DNA of 64,000 nucleotides from Cetobacterium sp. NK01 (GCF_024506395.1 NZ_JANIBO010000001.1:1302001-1366000), one strand, 5' to 3'; counted from the stretch's first letter, positions 26,757 through 36,505 are shown. Notes: a model not told the origin generated them from the sequence alone. Program-made: numbers and translations.

Positions 26757-26806
26757 TAAAGAATAAAGTGTACTTTTATTGATTTAAAAGTAGAAAAATG
26801 ATATAT

Positions 26807-26862
26807 AGAAAAAGGTATATCCTAAAATGATGATTTACACTTTAAAATTTTTAAACTATAAT
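26807..26862 (+). promoter_or_regulatory. GAG-regulon promoter of the permease-KduID operon
   Basis: An AGAAAAA box (26807) begins 27 bp before TTTACA (26834-26839); TATAAT is at 26857-26862, 17-bp spacer. Both spacings equal those of the GH88 promoter, and GATGATTTACA is identical. Confidence 0.7.
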
Positions 26863-26898
26863 CACCTTACAAAACGCAGATAAGTAAGGAGGGTTAGT

Positions 26899-27876
26899 AT
26901 GAAAGAAAATATTTTAGAAATGGATGAAAGAATTGAGTCAGAAAAAGTAGGTCTCATAAAGAAAATAATGACTGGATTAAAAAGAGGAAATGTAAAAGAT
27001 CAAATGTCATTATATCTTATCTTTCTTCCATTTATACTTTGGTATATGATATTTGCATATAAACCAATGTATGGTCTTATAATCGCTTTTAAGGATTACA
27101 ATCTATTTAGGGGAATATCAGGAAGTGACTGGGTAGGACTAGCAAACTTTAAAGAGTTTTTAACAAGCCCATACTTTTATACAACTCTAAAAAATACAAT
27201 ATTTCTAAATATATATAGTTTAGTGTTTGAGTTTCCTTTTGCCATAATTTTAGCACTTATGCTAAATGAGGTAAAAAATAGATTTTTTAAATCTTTTGTT
27301 CAAACAGTTTCGTTTTTACCATACTTTATAGCAATAGTTGTAACAGCGGGAATAACTATAAATATTCTTTCTCCAAGTAGTGGGGTAATTAATCACATTC
27401 TTGAAAAATTTGGATTTGAAAGAATCTATTTCTTATCAAAACCAGAGTACTTTAGAGGAATATTTACAGGAATGAATATGTGGAAAAGTACAGGATTTAA
27501 TGCAGTTATCTATTTAGCAGCTTTAACATCAGTAGATGAGTCATTATATGAAGCAGCGAGAATAGATGGAGCTACAAAGTTCCAACAGCTTAGATTTATA
27601 ACTTTCCCATCAATTATACCAACAATAGTTATAATGTTAGTTTTAAAAGTTGGAAGTATGTTAAACGTTGCATTTGAAACAGTATTATTACTTTACCAAC
27701 CAGCAACATATTCAACATCAGATGTTATAAGTACTTATGTTTATAGAACAGGTATGTTAATGCAAGACTTTGGTCTAGCTACAGCAGTTGGATTGTTTAA
27801 TGCAGTTGTTGGATTTATCTTAGTTTACCTAGCAAATAGATGGAGTAAAAAAATAACAGCATCAGGACTTTGGTAA
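26899..27876 (+). CDS. ABC sugar permease, LplB type
   Basis: This 325-residue inner-membrane protein has six predicted helices and the binding-protein-dependent transport motif (EAARIDGATKFQQLRFITFP, near residues 217-236), where the ATPase docks. It is one half of the heterodimeric channel that imports oligosaccharides. It has an N-terminal cytoplasmic extension of about 35 residues before the first helix. The partner permease follows at 27914. No ATPase is encoded nearby, so a shared MsmK/UgpC-type ATPase must be supplied from elsewhere. LplB/YtcP importers are typical of systems for large or uronic oligosaccharides. Confidence 0.92.
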   Translation: MKENILEMDERIESEKVGLIKKIMTGLKRGNVKDQMSLYLIFLPFILWYMIFAYKPMYGLIIAFKDYNLFRGISGSDWVGLANFKEFLTSPYFYTTLKNTIFLNIYSLVFEFPFAIILALMLNEVKNRFFKSFVQTVSFLPYFIAIVVTAGITINILSPSSGVINHILEKFGFERIYFLSKPEYFRGIFTGMNMWKSTGFNAVIYLAALTSVDESLYEAARIDGATKFQQLRFITFPSIIPTIVIMLVLKVGSMLNVAFETVLLLYQPATYSTSDVISTYVYRTGMLMQDFGLATAVGLFNAVVGFILVYLANRWSKKITASGLW

Positions 27877-27913
27877 AAAGTAGTCTGTTTTAAAAAGTTG
27901 AAAGGAGAGATTT

Positions 27914-28795
27914 ATGAGTAAAATTAAAAGATCAAAAGATGAAAAAATATTTGATTTTATCAATTATTCCCTATTAGCAATCTTTGGAATAATGTTTATA
28001 TACCCAATTATATATGTATTTTCAGCATCAGTAACAAAACCTTACCTTTTAGAGATAGGAGAGATGTATCTTCTACCTAAAGGTGTTAGTATGGCCTCTT
28101 TTAAAGCAGCTATGAGCTTAGAGGGAATCTGGTTAGCTTATGCAAATAGTATCTTTATAACAGTTGTTGGAACTGCTGTAAGTATGTTTTTTACAATAAC
28201 TGGAGCTTACGTTTTATCAAAACCAGAGTTAAAGTTTAGAAAAGTTCTAACTTTAATGGTAGTTGTAACAATGTGGTTTGATCCAGGAATGATACCTAAA
28301 TATTTAAACTTTAGAGACTTAGGTCTTATTAATAGTTATACATCTGTAATCGTTGGATTTGCAGTAAACACATTCAACGTAATAATTTTAAAAAGTTTCT
28401 TTGAAGCTGTACCAAAATCACTAGAGGAGTCAGCAAGAATAGATGGAGCAACTCAGTGGCAAATTATGACAAAGATCTATTTACCACTATCTACATCAGC
28501 TTTGACAACGGTGTCATTATTCTATGCAATCTCTAGATGGAATGGATATTTCTGGACAATGGTTTTATTAACTGATGATTCTAAAGTTCCACTACAAGTT
28601 TTCTTAAAGAAATTAATTGTAGAGAAAAATATGGCTGGAGAAGCAGCACAAATTATAACACCAGAAAGTTTAACATCACCACAGTCAATAATATATGCTG
28701 TGATAGTTCTTTCGATAGTACCAATAATGATAATATATCCGTTTATCCAAAAGTTCTTTAGAAAAGGAGTTACTTTAGGAGCGGTAAAAGAATAA
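27914..28795 (+). CDS. ABC sugar permease, YtcP/LplC type
   Basis: This 293-residue membrane protein is the second channel subunit. It has six helices and the EAA-loop motif [20 protein letters not shown] near residues 173-192, and ends with the family tail [17 protein letters not shown]. It follows the LplB-type gene by 37 bp with its own AAAGGAGAG site and precedes kduI by 20 bp, so import and intracellular uronate metabolism are transcribed together. Confidence 0.92.
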   Translation: MSKIKRSKDEKIFDFINYSLLAIFGIMFIYPIIYVFSASVTKPYLLEIGEMYLLPKGVSMASFKAAMSLEGIWLAYANSIFITVVGTAVSMFFTITGAYVLSKPELKFRKVLTLMVVVTMWFDPGMIPKYLNFRDLGLINSYTSVIVGFAVNTFNVIILKSFFEAVPKSLEESARIDGATQWQIMTKIYLPLSTSALTTVSLFYAISRWNGYFWTMVLLTDDSKVPLQVFLKKLIVEKNMAGEAAQIITPESLTSPQSIIYAVIVLSIVPIMIIYPFIQKFFRKGVTLGAVKE

Positions 28796-28815
28796 AATTT
28801 AGGAGGAGTTTCAAT

Positions 28816-29652
28816 ATGAGATTAGATACAAGATATGCAAATCACCCAGAGGATTCAAAGCACTATACAACAGAGGAGTTAAGAAAACATTACTTAATGG
28901 AAACAGTTTTCGTAGCTGACGAAGTTAACTTAATGTATTCTCATGTAGATAGAGTTATAGCTGGAGGAGTTATGCCAGTTGAAACAGAGGTAAAATTAGA
29001 GGGATGTAAAGAGTTAGGATCTGAGTTTTTCTTAGAAAGAAGAGAGCTTGGACTTATCAATATAGGTGGATCAGGTAAAGTAGTTCTTGATGGAGTTGAA
29101 TATGATATGGCTTCAAGAGATGGACTATATGTTGGAATGGGAGTAAAAGAAATCACATTCAAATCTGATTCTGCAGAAAACCCAGCGAAGTACTACGTAA
29201 ACAGTGCACCAGCTCATGTGGCTTACCCAACTGTAAAAATAGATATAGCAAATGCTAATGCAGTTCATTTAGGAGATTTAGAAAATTCAAACAAAAGAAC
29301 TATATTCCAATATGTTCACCCTGCAGTTTGTAAATCGTGTCAACTTTTAATGGGAATGACTGTATTAGATCCAAATAACATGTGGAATACAATGCCAACA
29401 CACACTCATGAGAGAAGAATGGAAGTTTACTTCTACTTTAATATGGATGAAAACACAAGAGTGTTCCATTTAATGGGACAGCCTCAAGAAACTCGTCACA
29501 TTGTAATGGCTAATGAGCAAGCTGTAATATCTCCATCATGGTCAATTCACTCAGGTGTAGGAACTAAAAACTATACATTTATCTGGGGAATGGCTGGAGA
29601 GAACCAAACATTTACAGATATGGATCATATAGCAATGGATCAATTGAGATAA
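28816..29652 (+). CDS. kduI: 5-keto-4-deoxyuronate isomerase KduI
   Basis: This 278-residue enzyme (the exact usual length) converts 5-keto-4-deoxyuronate, which forms spontaneously from the unsaturated uronate released by GH88, into 3-deoxy-D-glycero-2,5-hexodiulosonate. Cupin metal ligands lie in [16 protein letters not shown] (His-x-His and Glu, about 194-209), with [10 protein letters not shown] near 239. It is cytoplasmic. The gene sits between the permeases and kduD with a strong AGGAGG site, as expected for a uronate pathway operon. Confidence 0.95.
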   Translation: MRLDTRYANHPEDSKHYTTEELRKHYLMETVFVADEVNLMYSHVDRVIAGGVMPVETEVKLEGCKELGSEFFLERRELGLINIGGSGKVVLDGVEYDMASRDGLYVGMGVKEITFKSDSAENPAKYYVNSAPAHVAYPTVKIDIANANAVHLGDLENSNKRTIFQYVHPAVCKSCQLLMGMTVLDPNNMWNTMPTHTHERRMEVYFYFNMDENTRVFHLMGQPQETRHIVMANEQAVISPSWSIHSGVGTKNYTFIWGMAGENQTFTDMDHIAMDQLR

Positions 29653-29665
29653 TTAGGAGGATATT

Positions 29666-30427
29666 ATGCTAAACATGTTTAATTTAGAGGGAAAAGTTGC
29701 AATGGTAACTGGTGGAAACGTAGGAATAGGAAATGCTCTTGCAATGGGACTTGCAAAAGCAGGAGCTGACCTATTTATCTTTACATATAATGATGATAAT
29801 ATGGCAAATATGATAAAAGAGGTAGAAGCTTTAGGAAGAAAGATTGCTTATGCAACTGGAGATTTATCAAAAGAGTCTGTGGCAATGGAAGCTGTTGCTG
29901 AGTGTATCGATGCTTTTGGAAGAATAGATATTTTAGTAAATAACGCAGGAACAATAAAAAGATCACCAATTTTAGAGGGAAGCAATGAAGATTGGAAATC
30001 AGTTATTGACTTAAATCTATCTTCAATATACTATTTAAGTAAGACTGCAGCAATAGAGATGAAAAAGCAAGGTGGAGGAAAGATAATAAACATAGCGTCA
30101 ATGTTATCATTCCAAGGTGGAAAGTTTGTACCATCGTACACAGCAAGTAAGCATGGAGTAGCAGGGCTTACAAAAGCTTTTGCAAATGAGTTAGCAGCAG
30201 ATAATATTCAAGTAAATGCAATAGCACCAGGATATATAGAAACAGCAAATACAGCACCAATTAGAGCTGACGAGAAAAGAAATGCTGAGATATTAGGAAG
30301 AATACCATCAGCAAGATGGGGACAAACATCAGACCTAGTAGGGGGAGCAATATTCTTATCATCAAAAGCAGCAGACTATGTAAATGGACATATTTTAGCT
30401 ATAGATGGTGGATGGCTAGTTAGATAA
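29666..30427 (+). CDS. kduD: 2-dehydro-3-deoxy-D-gluconate 5-dehydrogenase KduD
   Basis: This 253-residue short-chain dehydrogenase reduces the KduI product to 2-keto-3-deoxygluconate with NAD(P)H. The nucleotide-binding TGGNVGIG is at residues 15-22, NNAG near 91, and the catalytic triad Ser-Tyr-Lys in ASMLSFQGG and YTASKHG. The C terminus IDGGWLVR is typical of KduD. It follows kduI by 14 bp. The next steps (KDG kinase and KDPG aldolase) are not in the window and must be elsewhere. Confidence 0.94.
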   Translation: MLNMFNLEGKVAMVTGGNVGIGNALAMGLAKAGADLFIFTYNDDNMANMIKEVEALGRKIAYATGDLSKESVAMEAVAECIDAFGRIDILVNNAGTIKRSPILEGSNEDWKSVIDLNLSSIYYLSKTAAIEMKKQGGGKIINIASMLSFQGGKFVPSYTASKHGVAGLTKAFANELAADNIQVNAIAPGYIETANTAPIRADEKRNAEILGRIPSARWGQTSDLVGGAIFLSSKAADYVNGHILAIDGGWLVR

Positions 30428-30448
30428 AAATAAGGGGAGAAAGTTATA

Positions 30449-32008
30449 ATGAAGAGAAAAATTGCAATGGGAGCGTTACTTTTATCAGCGCTTATGTTAA
30501 ATGGATGTTCAAAAGATGCAGATGCAAAAAATACAGGGGCAGCTAAAGGAAAAGATAAAAATCTTTCTGTATTCTTAGTTTTTAATGGAATGCCTTTAGA
30601 TAATGAGTGGGAAGTCTATAAAAAAGCTGAAGAAGCAACTGGAGTTAAAATAAAATCATACGCATCTAAAAATAATACAGATTCTACGCAAGCTTACAAT
30701 CTTATGCTAGCTTCTAATGATTTCTCAGATATTATAGCTTATAGAGTTCCAGATTTAGAGAAGTTAGGTAGCGATGGAGGAATGATTCCTTTAAACGATC
30801 TAATAGATAAGCATGCACCAAATATAAAAAAGTTTATAGATGAAAATCCACTTTATAGAAAAGATATGTATTCACTAGATGGAAAGATATATGCTATTCC
30901 AACATACTATGATCTTGATAAATTAAGTGTATCATCTGGACTATTTATTAGAACAGACTGGTTAAAAAAGTTTGGTTTACCAGTGCCAAAAACATTAGAA
31001 GAAACTGAAAATGCTTTAACAATATTTAAAGAACAAGATGCTAATGGAAATGGAAGAAAAGATGAAGTTGGAATATTTGTTCGTGGAAATATACAAGCAG
31101 CACTAAATAACTTAACAGGAATTTTTGGAGCAAGACCATATAAAACATTCTACGTAGAAAATGATCAAGTTACTTTCGCAACTTTAGATCCAAATTTTAA
31201 AGAAGCGGTTAAGTTAGCAGCAGATTGGTACAAAAAAGGGCTTATAGATAAAGAGGTTTTCACTAGAGGTTGGGGCGCAAGAGATGCAGTGTTACCTACA
31301 AATATAGGTGGAATGACTTTAGATTGGTTTGGAAGTACAGCAAGTTATAATAGTTTAGCAACAACTCAAATACCAGGATTTGAATTTTATCCAATAGAAC
31401 CTATTGAAATAAAAGATGGAGTAAAAAGTGTAACAGTTGGAAGAAATACAACTCCAGAGATAGGATGGGGAATTTCAGCAGCGGCTAAAAATCCAGAACA
31501 AGCAATTAAGTTTATGGATTGGTGGTTCTCAGAAGAGGGAAGAAGAACTTGGAACTTTGGAATTGAAGGAAAGCACTATACTATGGTAGATGGGAAACCA
31601 GTATTCACAGATTTAGTGTTAAATAATCCAGATGGAAAAGGACCTTTAAAAGTTTTACAAGAAGTTGGAGCTCAAGTTTCAGGACCTGGAGTACAGCAAA
31701 ATGCAGAGTATGAATTCCAATACTCAAATGATATAGCTAAGCAGGGATTTGAAATGTATATGAGAGACGGAAACACTAAGAGACCTCTTCCTATATTAAA
31801 GTATAGTCCAAAAGATATAAAAGAGTTAGATAAGATAATGGCTCTTGTAAATCAAACAACAGAGGAGTATATGCAGAAATGGATTTTAGGAGTTTCTAAC
31901 ATAGATGCTGATTGGGATACTTATGTAAGTAGAATTCAACAAAATGGGGTAGAAAGAGCAAAAGAGATAGTACAACAAGGCTACAACCACTACAATAGTG
32001 TTAAATAA
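30449..32008 (+). CDS. ABC importer solute-binding lipoprotein (LplA-like)
   Basis: This 519-residue lipoprotein has the lipobox LNGC at about 19-22, so it is anchored to a membrane. It belongs to the same family as the soluble binding protein at 25218, with the Ca-loop-like DANGNGRKDE and GGMTLDWFGSTASYN. It ends the permease-kduI-kduD operon and is followed by a terminator. Having one soluble and one lipid-anchored binding protein for one permease pair suggests two ligands, for example different chain length or sulfation. Confidence 0.92.
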   Translation: MKRKIAMGALLLSALMLNGCSKDADAKNTGAAKGKDKNLSVFLVFNGMPLDNEWEVYKKAEEATGVKIKSYASKNNTDSTQAYNLMLASNDFSDIIAYRVPDLEKLGSDGGMIPLNDLIDKHAPNIKKFIDENPLYRKDMYSLDGKIYAIPTYYDLDKLSVSSGLFIRTDWLKKFGLPVPKTLEETENALTIFKEQDANGNGRKDEVGIFVRGNIQAALNNLTGIFGARPYKTFYVENDQVTFATLDPNFKEAVKLAADWYKKGLIDKEVFTRGWGARDAVLPTNIGGMTLDWFGSTASYNSLATTQIPGFEFYPIEPIEIKDGVKSVTVGRNTTPEIGWGISAAAKNPEQAIKFMDWWFSEEGRRTWNFGIEGKHYTMVDGKPVFTDLVLNNPDGKGPLKVLQEVGAQVSGPGVQQNAEYEFQYSNDIAKQGFEMYMRDGNTKRPLPILKYSPKDIKELDKIMALVNQTTEEYMQKWILGVSNIDADWDTYVSRIQQNGVERAKEIVQQGYNHYNSVK

Positions 32009-32014
32009 AAACAT

Positions 32015-32046
32015 AAAAAAACTAGGTAGAATTACCTAGTTTTTTT
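32015..32046 (+). terminator. Intrinsic terminator
   Basis: AAAAAACTAGGTA / TACCTAGTTTTTTT stem ends the ABC-kdu operon. Confidence 0.85.
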
Positions 32047-32079
32047 ATAGATTTATATATTGATAAGAGGGGGAGTAAA

Positions 32080-34992
32080 GTGAAAAAAATTGTATTAGGA
32101 GCGCTTATGTTAACAGGAATTTTGTATGGACAAGATGTAAAAGTTTATCAATTTGAAGATGGAGTACCAGAGAATGTGGTAGCCAAAAAAAATGATTCAG
32201 TCTCTATATCTAAAGAAAAATATAAGGATGGAGAGAACTCTTTAAAATGGAAATTTGGGAATAATGAATCTTTAAGCATTTTAGGAGATGTAGGTTATAC
32301 AGTTTTTAAGGCAGGGGAGCAAGAAAAGGCTAGAAGTAGTTATAGTATGTGGATATATAATGAAAAGCCGACTATAGGGGAAATGTTAGTTCAATTTAAA
32401 AAAGATGGAGTTGTAAAATGTTGGTTTCCAATAAAAATGAATTTTAAAGGTTGGAGAACTATGTGGGTTCAGTATGATAGAGATATGAATGGAACTCCTG
32501 AAGAGGGAATGGACGAGATAACTTTTGTGGCTCCTGCAGAAAGTGGAGAGGTATTAATAGATCAGATTATACCTTCTGTACTAATAGATCCTAGACACAA
32601 TGCAAGAGATGAGCAAGTGGATTTTATTAATTTAGAGGCAGATACAGCAGCTAATGCCCATTGGATGGCTCTATATAAAAACTATAATCAAATAGAAAAA
32701 AATGAAAAAAAGATAGTTTTAAATAAAGATGAAATAGAAGGAATAAAGAAAGTTGAAAAAAGATATAGAGATAAACTTCTAAAAAAAGTTGAAGTGACTC
32801 CAGAACTTATAAATGAAAAAGAGAGTGAATTTTCAGAATACAAAAAAATAAACTTAGAATTCATTCAAAGATTAGTTATATATAAAGACTTAAAGCCAGA
32901 AGAAAAAGATAAAATAAAATATATTGCAACTAAGGAGTTCGGAGTATATTTAAGAGAATTGGCAAATATGTATAACTCCACTGATAATGTTCAAGAAAAA
33001 GAGAGAATTGCAAAGCTTTTTAATGAAAGTTTAGAATATATGTATGATCAAGGTTGGACAAAGGGAAGTGCTCAAGGAACAATACATCATTTGGGATATC
33101 AAATGAGAGAGATATATGAAGCTATATTTTTAATGAAAGAGCCTTTAATAAAATTAGGAACTGCAAATAAAGCTAAAGAGATGGTAACTTGGTATAGCGC
33201 TATGGGAATGATATATACACCTAAAGAGAGTTTAAAAGGGGTAAATATAGATGTTTTAAATACAATGCTTCCAGGTATGTTAACTGCCATACTTTTAAAT
33301 GAAAATCAAGAGAAAGAAGCTAAGGAGTTATATCAACTTCAAAGTTACTTAATGAACTCTATAAAATACTCACCTGGAGTTTTAGGAGGGTTCAAACATG
33401 ATGGAACAGTTTTCCATCATATGCAAAACTATCCAGCTTATGCAAAGGGTGCTTTTGAAGGGTTAGTACCTATAATATACTATTTAAATGGAACTACTTA
33501 TGCAGTTACAGGAGATCCTTTAAAAATAGTTAAGGATTCAATACTATTAACAAGAGTTTACTCTAATAAGTATAACTACCTTTTATCTTTAACAGGAAGA
33601 CATCCCAATGGAAAATTTAAAATGGACGCAGAAGGGTTCAGACTTATGGCTCTTAGTGGTGAAAATGGAGTTGACAAAGAACTAGCAGAAGCATATTTGA
33701 GACTTGTTCCTCAAGGGAAAAGTGTAGAAAAGTTTAAAAGTATGGGCCTTAAAGAGGAGAAAGCTCCTGAAGGAGCATGGACTTTAAACATGGGTTCTAT
33801 TCAACTTCATAGAAGAGGTGAGTGGTTAGCTGGAGTAAAAGGGTATAGTAGATATCTAGTTGGAAATGAGACTTATATAAAAAATAATTTATATGGAAGA
33901 TATATGAGTTATGGAGCTTTCCAAATACTTGAGGGATCACTAAAAGAGAGTGGATATGTTCAAGAGGGATGGGACTGGAAACATTTTCCAGGAACTACAG
34001 CAATAGATGTACCTTTTGAAAAATTAAAATCTAATATATCACAAGTGGATACAAAAAGTGGAGTGGAAGAGATGTTACTTTCAGACGAAACATATTCTGG
34101 AGGAAACTCTTTAAATGATAACGGTATGTTTGCAATGAAACTGCATGAACATCCAAAATATAATGGTACTCATAGAGCTAGAAAATCAGTATTTTTCTTT
34201 GATGATAAAGCTGTTCTGCTAGGAAGTGGAATTGAAAATAATGATAAAGAAAACGAGACTCACACAACGCTATTCCAAAACTATCTTGGAAGTAATTTAA
34301 AAAATAGTTACACTCAAAAAGATAATATTATACTAGATTCTCAAAATAATATGTATAAAGTTGTAGAGGGTGAGGTAGTTCTAAGAAAAGGAAAGCAGGA
34401 ATCAAAAGATCAAAATACTGGTGAAAAAACAGAAAATAACTATGAGTTAGGTTATATAAATCATGGAAAAGCACCTGAAAATGGTAAATATCACTATGCT
34501 ATTTTAATAAAAGGAAATGAGGAAAAACAAGAGAAGTTTAAAAAAGATTCTAAATACCAAGTTTTAAATCAAGATAACGATAGTCATATAGTTAAAGATT
34601 TAAAAAGTAATACTATAGGATATGCATTATTTGAGGGCGGAAAAGTAAAGAATAACGAATTTATAGAGTCTGTTGATACCCCATCAATGGTTTTACTACA
34701 AAAAAGAGATAAAAACCTTCAAATGAGTTTTGTTGATCCAGACTTAAGACTTTATGAGGGAAAAGATCCAGAGCAATACGACAAGGATGGAGTTATGATT
34801 GAAAGAAGTATATACTCTAGACCTTGGATTGGAAATGTAGGTAAAGAACATACAACTTCAGTTGTTTTAAAGGGGAAATACAGTGTTATAGATAATCCTA
34901 AAGTGAAATCTGAGATAGATGGAGATTTTACAAAATTAAATATAACTTCTAAAAATGGTGAAATAGTAAAAATAGATTTAAAAGAAAAATAA
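32080..34992 (+). CDS. Chondroitin sulfate ABC lyase-like enzyme (PL8)
   Basis: This 970-residue exported enzyme resembles Proteus vulgaris chondroitinase ABC (1021 residues). The signal peptide is about 1-17 (ILYGQD). A jelly-roll carbohydrate-binding domain (about 20-175) precedes the alpha toroid and the C-terminal beta-sandwiches. In FHHMQNYPAY, H447 and Y454 align with catalytic His501 and Tyr508; R507 in LTGRHPNG has the spacing of Arg560. Such enzymes cut chondroitin and dermatan sulfates. Start GTG follows AGGGGGAG. It lies after a terminator and lacks an obvious copy of the regulon promoter motif, so its control may differ. A terminator follows. Confidence 0.88.
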   Translation: MKKIVLGALMLTGILYGQDVKVYQFEDGVPENVVAKKNDSVSISKEKYKDGENSLKWKFGNNESLSILGDVGYTVFKAGEQEKARSSYSMWIYNEKPTIGEMLVQFKKDGVVKCWFPIKMNFKGWRTMWVQYDRDMNGTPEEGMDEITFVAPAESGEVLIDQIIPSVLIDPRHNARDEQVDFINLEADTAANAHWMALYKNYNQIEKNEKKIVLNKDEIEGIKKVEKRYRDKLLKKVEVTPELINEKESEFSEYKKINLEFIQRLVIYKDLKPEEKDKIKYIATKEFGVYLRELANMYNSTDNVQEKERIAKLFNESLEYMYDQGWTKGSAQGTIHHLGYQMREIYEAIFLMKEPLIKLGTANKAKEMVTWYSAMGMIYTPKESLKGVNIDVLNTMLPGMLTAILLNENQEKEAKELYQLQSYLMNSIKYSPGVLGGFKHDGTVFHHMQNYPAYAKGAFEGLVPIIYYLNGTTYAVTGDPLKIVKDSILLTRVYSNKYNYLLSLTGRHPNGKFKMDAEGFRLMALSGENGVDKELAEAYLRLVPQGKSVEKFKSMGLKEEKAPEGAWTLNMGSIQLHRRGEWLAGVKGYSRYLVGNETYIKNNLYGRYMSYGAFQILEGSLKESGYVQEGWDWKHFPGTTAIDVPFEKLKSNISQVDTKSGVEEMLLSDETYSGGNSLNDNGMFAMKLHEHPKYNGTHRARKSVFFFDDKAVLLGSGIENNDKENETHTTLFQNYLGSNLKNSYTQKDNIILDSQNNMYKVVEGEVVLRKGKQESKDQNTGEKTENNYELGYINHGKAPENGKYHYAILIKGNEEKQEKFKKDSKYQVLNQDNDSHIVKDLKSNTIGYALFEGGKVKNNEFIESVDTPSMVLLQKRDKNLQMSFVDPDLRLYEGKDPEQYDKDGVMIERSIYSRPWIGNVGKEHTTSVVLKGKYSVIDNPKVKSEIDGDFTKLNITSKNGEIVKIDLKEK

Positions 34993-35025
34993 AAATAGAG
35001 CTCTTTTGAGCTCTATTTTCTTTTT
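34992..35025. terminator. Bidirectional intrinsic terminator
   Basis: AAAATAGAGCTC / GAGCTCTATTTT stem with TTTT loop lies between convergent lyase and sulfatase genes. Confidence 0.85.
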
Positions 35026-35033
35026 ATACATAT

Positions 35034-36428
35034 TTATTTGACATCTTTAAAAGGATCGTTATATTTTTCTCCCCATTTCACAAGATGATCCTTTAGATAT
35101 TTTGTTTCCTCTGTTAAAGGAAGAGGATTTAATTGATATTCATCTTTTGTATTATCGTATAAAAACTCTTTAGCTTCATCATTTCCAGTATAATCATTAA
35201 AATGTACATATGTGTATCTTTCGTCAATAGCTGCTCTCCAACCATAAGCAAGAGTATTTAGTCCTCTTTCTTTAAGGTTATTTAAAACCTTTGGATTTCC
35301 AGTATAACATGCTGAGATGGCAATATTATTTACCTTTTCTCCATTTAAGGTAGGAGAGAGATCAACTCCTTCCATCTCTTTAGGAGTATCTAAATCCAAA
35401 AGAGAAAGGATAGTAGGTGCAATATCCGCTCCTGAAAGAGGTGTAGTTATTCTTTTATTTTTATATCTATCTCCATGAGAAAGCATAAAAGGAACTGAAA
35501 CAGCTTCTTCAAACCAAACGTGTTTACTCCAAAGTCCATGGGAACAAAGCATCTCTCCGTGATCTGAAGTTACTATAATTATAGTATTTTCAAATAGATT
35601 ATTCTTTTTTAAATAGTCTATTATCTTTCCAAAATGTTCATCTATACCTGTTATAGCAGCATAGTATTTTTTAACAGATTCTAAATAGTTTTGTTCATCT
35701 AAAGAGAAAGGAGCTATAGTTTTAGGATGATCAATTATATCTTCTAAAATAACATTTTCTCTTTTTTCCACTTTAACCTCATTATACATATCCACATATT
35801 TTTGTGGAATCAAATCAAGAGGTGTATGTGGTGGGTTCCAAGAAAGAAAAAGAGCAAAACTATCATCTTTATTTTTATTGATAAAATCTAAAGCGATATC
35901 AGTTTCATGTTCCACGGACCATTTATTCACTTTAATCATCTCGTGAGAATCCATCCAGTAATGTGGACTTAAGTGATTATCATCAGCTCCATATGAGTAC
36001 CAAAAATCAAAACCGTGTCTTTTAGGTCCAGGAGGAGTAAAAGCATCCCAATCTCTAGCTCCTGAAAGAGGTAGATTTTCATCTTTTTTTTCAGGTTCAT
36101 CAAGATGCCATTTACCGATGTACCCTGTTTTATAGTTATTAGACTTTAAAACATCTCCAATTGTAACTTCACTCTCTTTTAGAAAGATATTCTCAAGACC
36201 GGGCTTACAGTTTGTAATAACACCATGTGAGATTGGATTTTTACCAGTTAAAATAGTTGCTCTATTTGGTGAACAAAGAGGACAACTACTATAGGCTTTT
36301 TCAAATATAGCAGCTTCATTTGAAAAAGCGTCAAAATTTGGAGTTATAACAGGTTCTTTTTTCATAAAGCCAACTGCTTCTCTTCTCCATTGATCTGCAA
36401 AGATAAATAAAAGATTTGGTTTTTTCAT
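35034..36428 (-). CDS. Cytoplasmic Cys-type sulfatase
   Basis: This 464-residue sulfatase has the formylglycine site C52 in CSPNR, followed by ATILTG, the metal-binding IFADQWRRE (9-17), and TSDHGEMLCSHG. GHS/KWH-type segment YIGKWHLDEP is also present. It has no signal peptide, like the sulfatase at 23831, from which it differs enough in length and sequence to suggest another sulfate position. It is transcribed alone from a shared-motif promoter and so belongs to the glycosaminoglycan regulon. Substrate position cannot be told from the sequence. Confidence 0.9.
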   Translation of the reverse strand: MKKPNLLFIFADQWRREAVGFMKKEPVITPNFDAFSNEAAIFEKAYSSCPLCSPNRATILTGKNPISHGVITNCKPGLENIFLKESEVTIGDVLKSNNYKTGYIGKWHLDEPEKKDENLPLSGARDWDAFTPPGPKRHGFDFWYSYGADDNHLSPHYWMDSHEMIKVNKWSVEHETDIALDFINKNKDDSFALFLSWNPPHTPLDLIPQKYVDMYNEVKVEKRENVILEDIIDHPKTIAPFSLDEQNYLESVKKYYAAITGIDEHFGKIIDYLKKNNLFENTIIIVTSDHGEMLCSHGLWSKHVWFEEAVSVPFMLSHGDRYKNKRITTPLSGADIAPTILSLLDLDTPKEMEGVDLSPTLNGEKVNNIAISACYTGNPKVLNNLKERGLNTLAYGWRAAIDERYTYVHFNDYTGNDEAKEFLYDNTKDEYQLNPLPLTEETKYLKDHLVKWGEKYNDPFKDVK

Positions 36429-36464
36429 AAAATTCTCCCCTCAAGCAAATAGTTGTTTTCTTTT

Positions 36465-36505
36465 ATGATACCTTTTGTAAAAAAATAAGTAAATATTCTA
36501 TTTTC
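36465..36505 (-). promoter_or_regulatory. GAG-regulon promoter of the second sulfatase gene
   Basis: Minus strand GAAAATAGAATATTTACT (36505-36488) includes the -35 TTTACT; a 17-bp spacer leads to TATCAT (36470-36465). It is the outermost member of the shared promoter set. Confidence 0.65.

Noticed and set aside
32047-32079. Regulon promoter before the chondroitinase-ABC-like gene
   Set aside because: Only about 33 bp separate the terminator from the start and no GAAAA-TTTAC-17-TATAAT arrangement fits.
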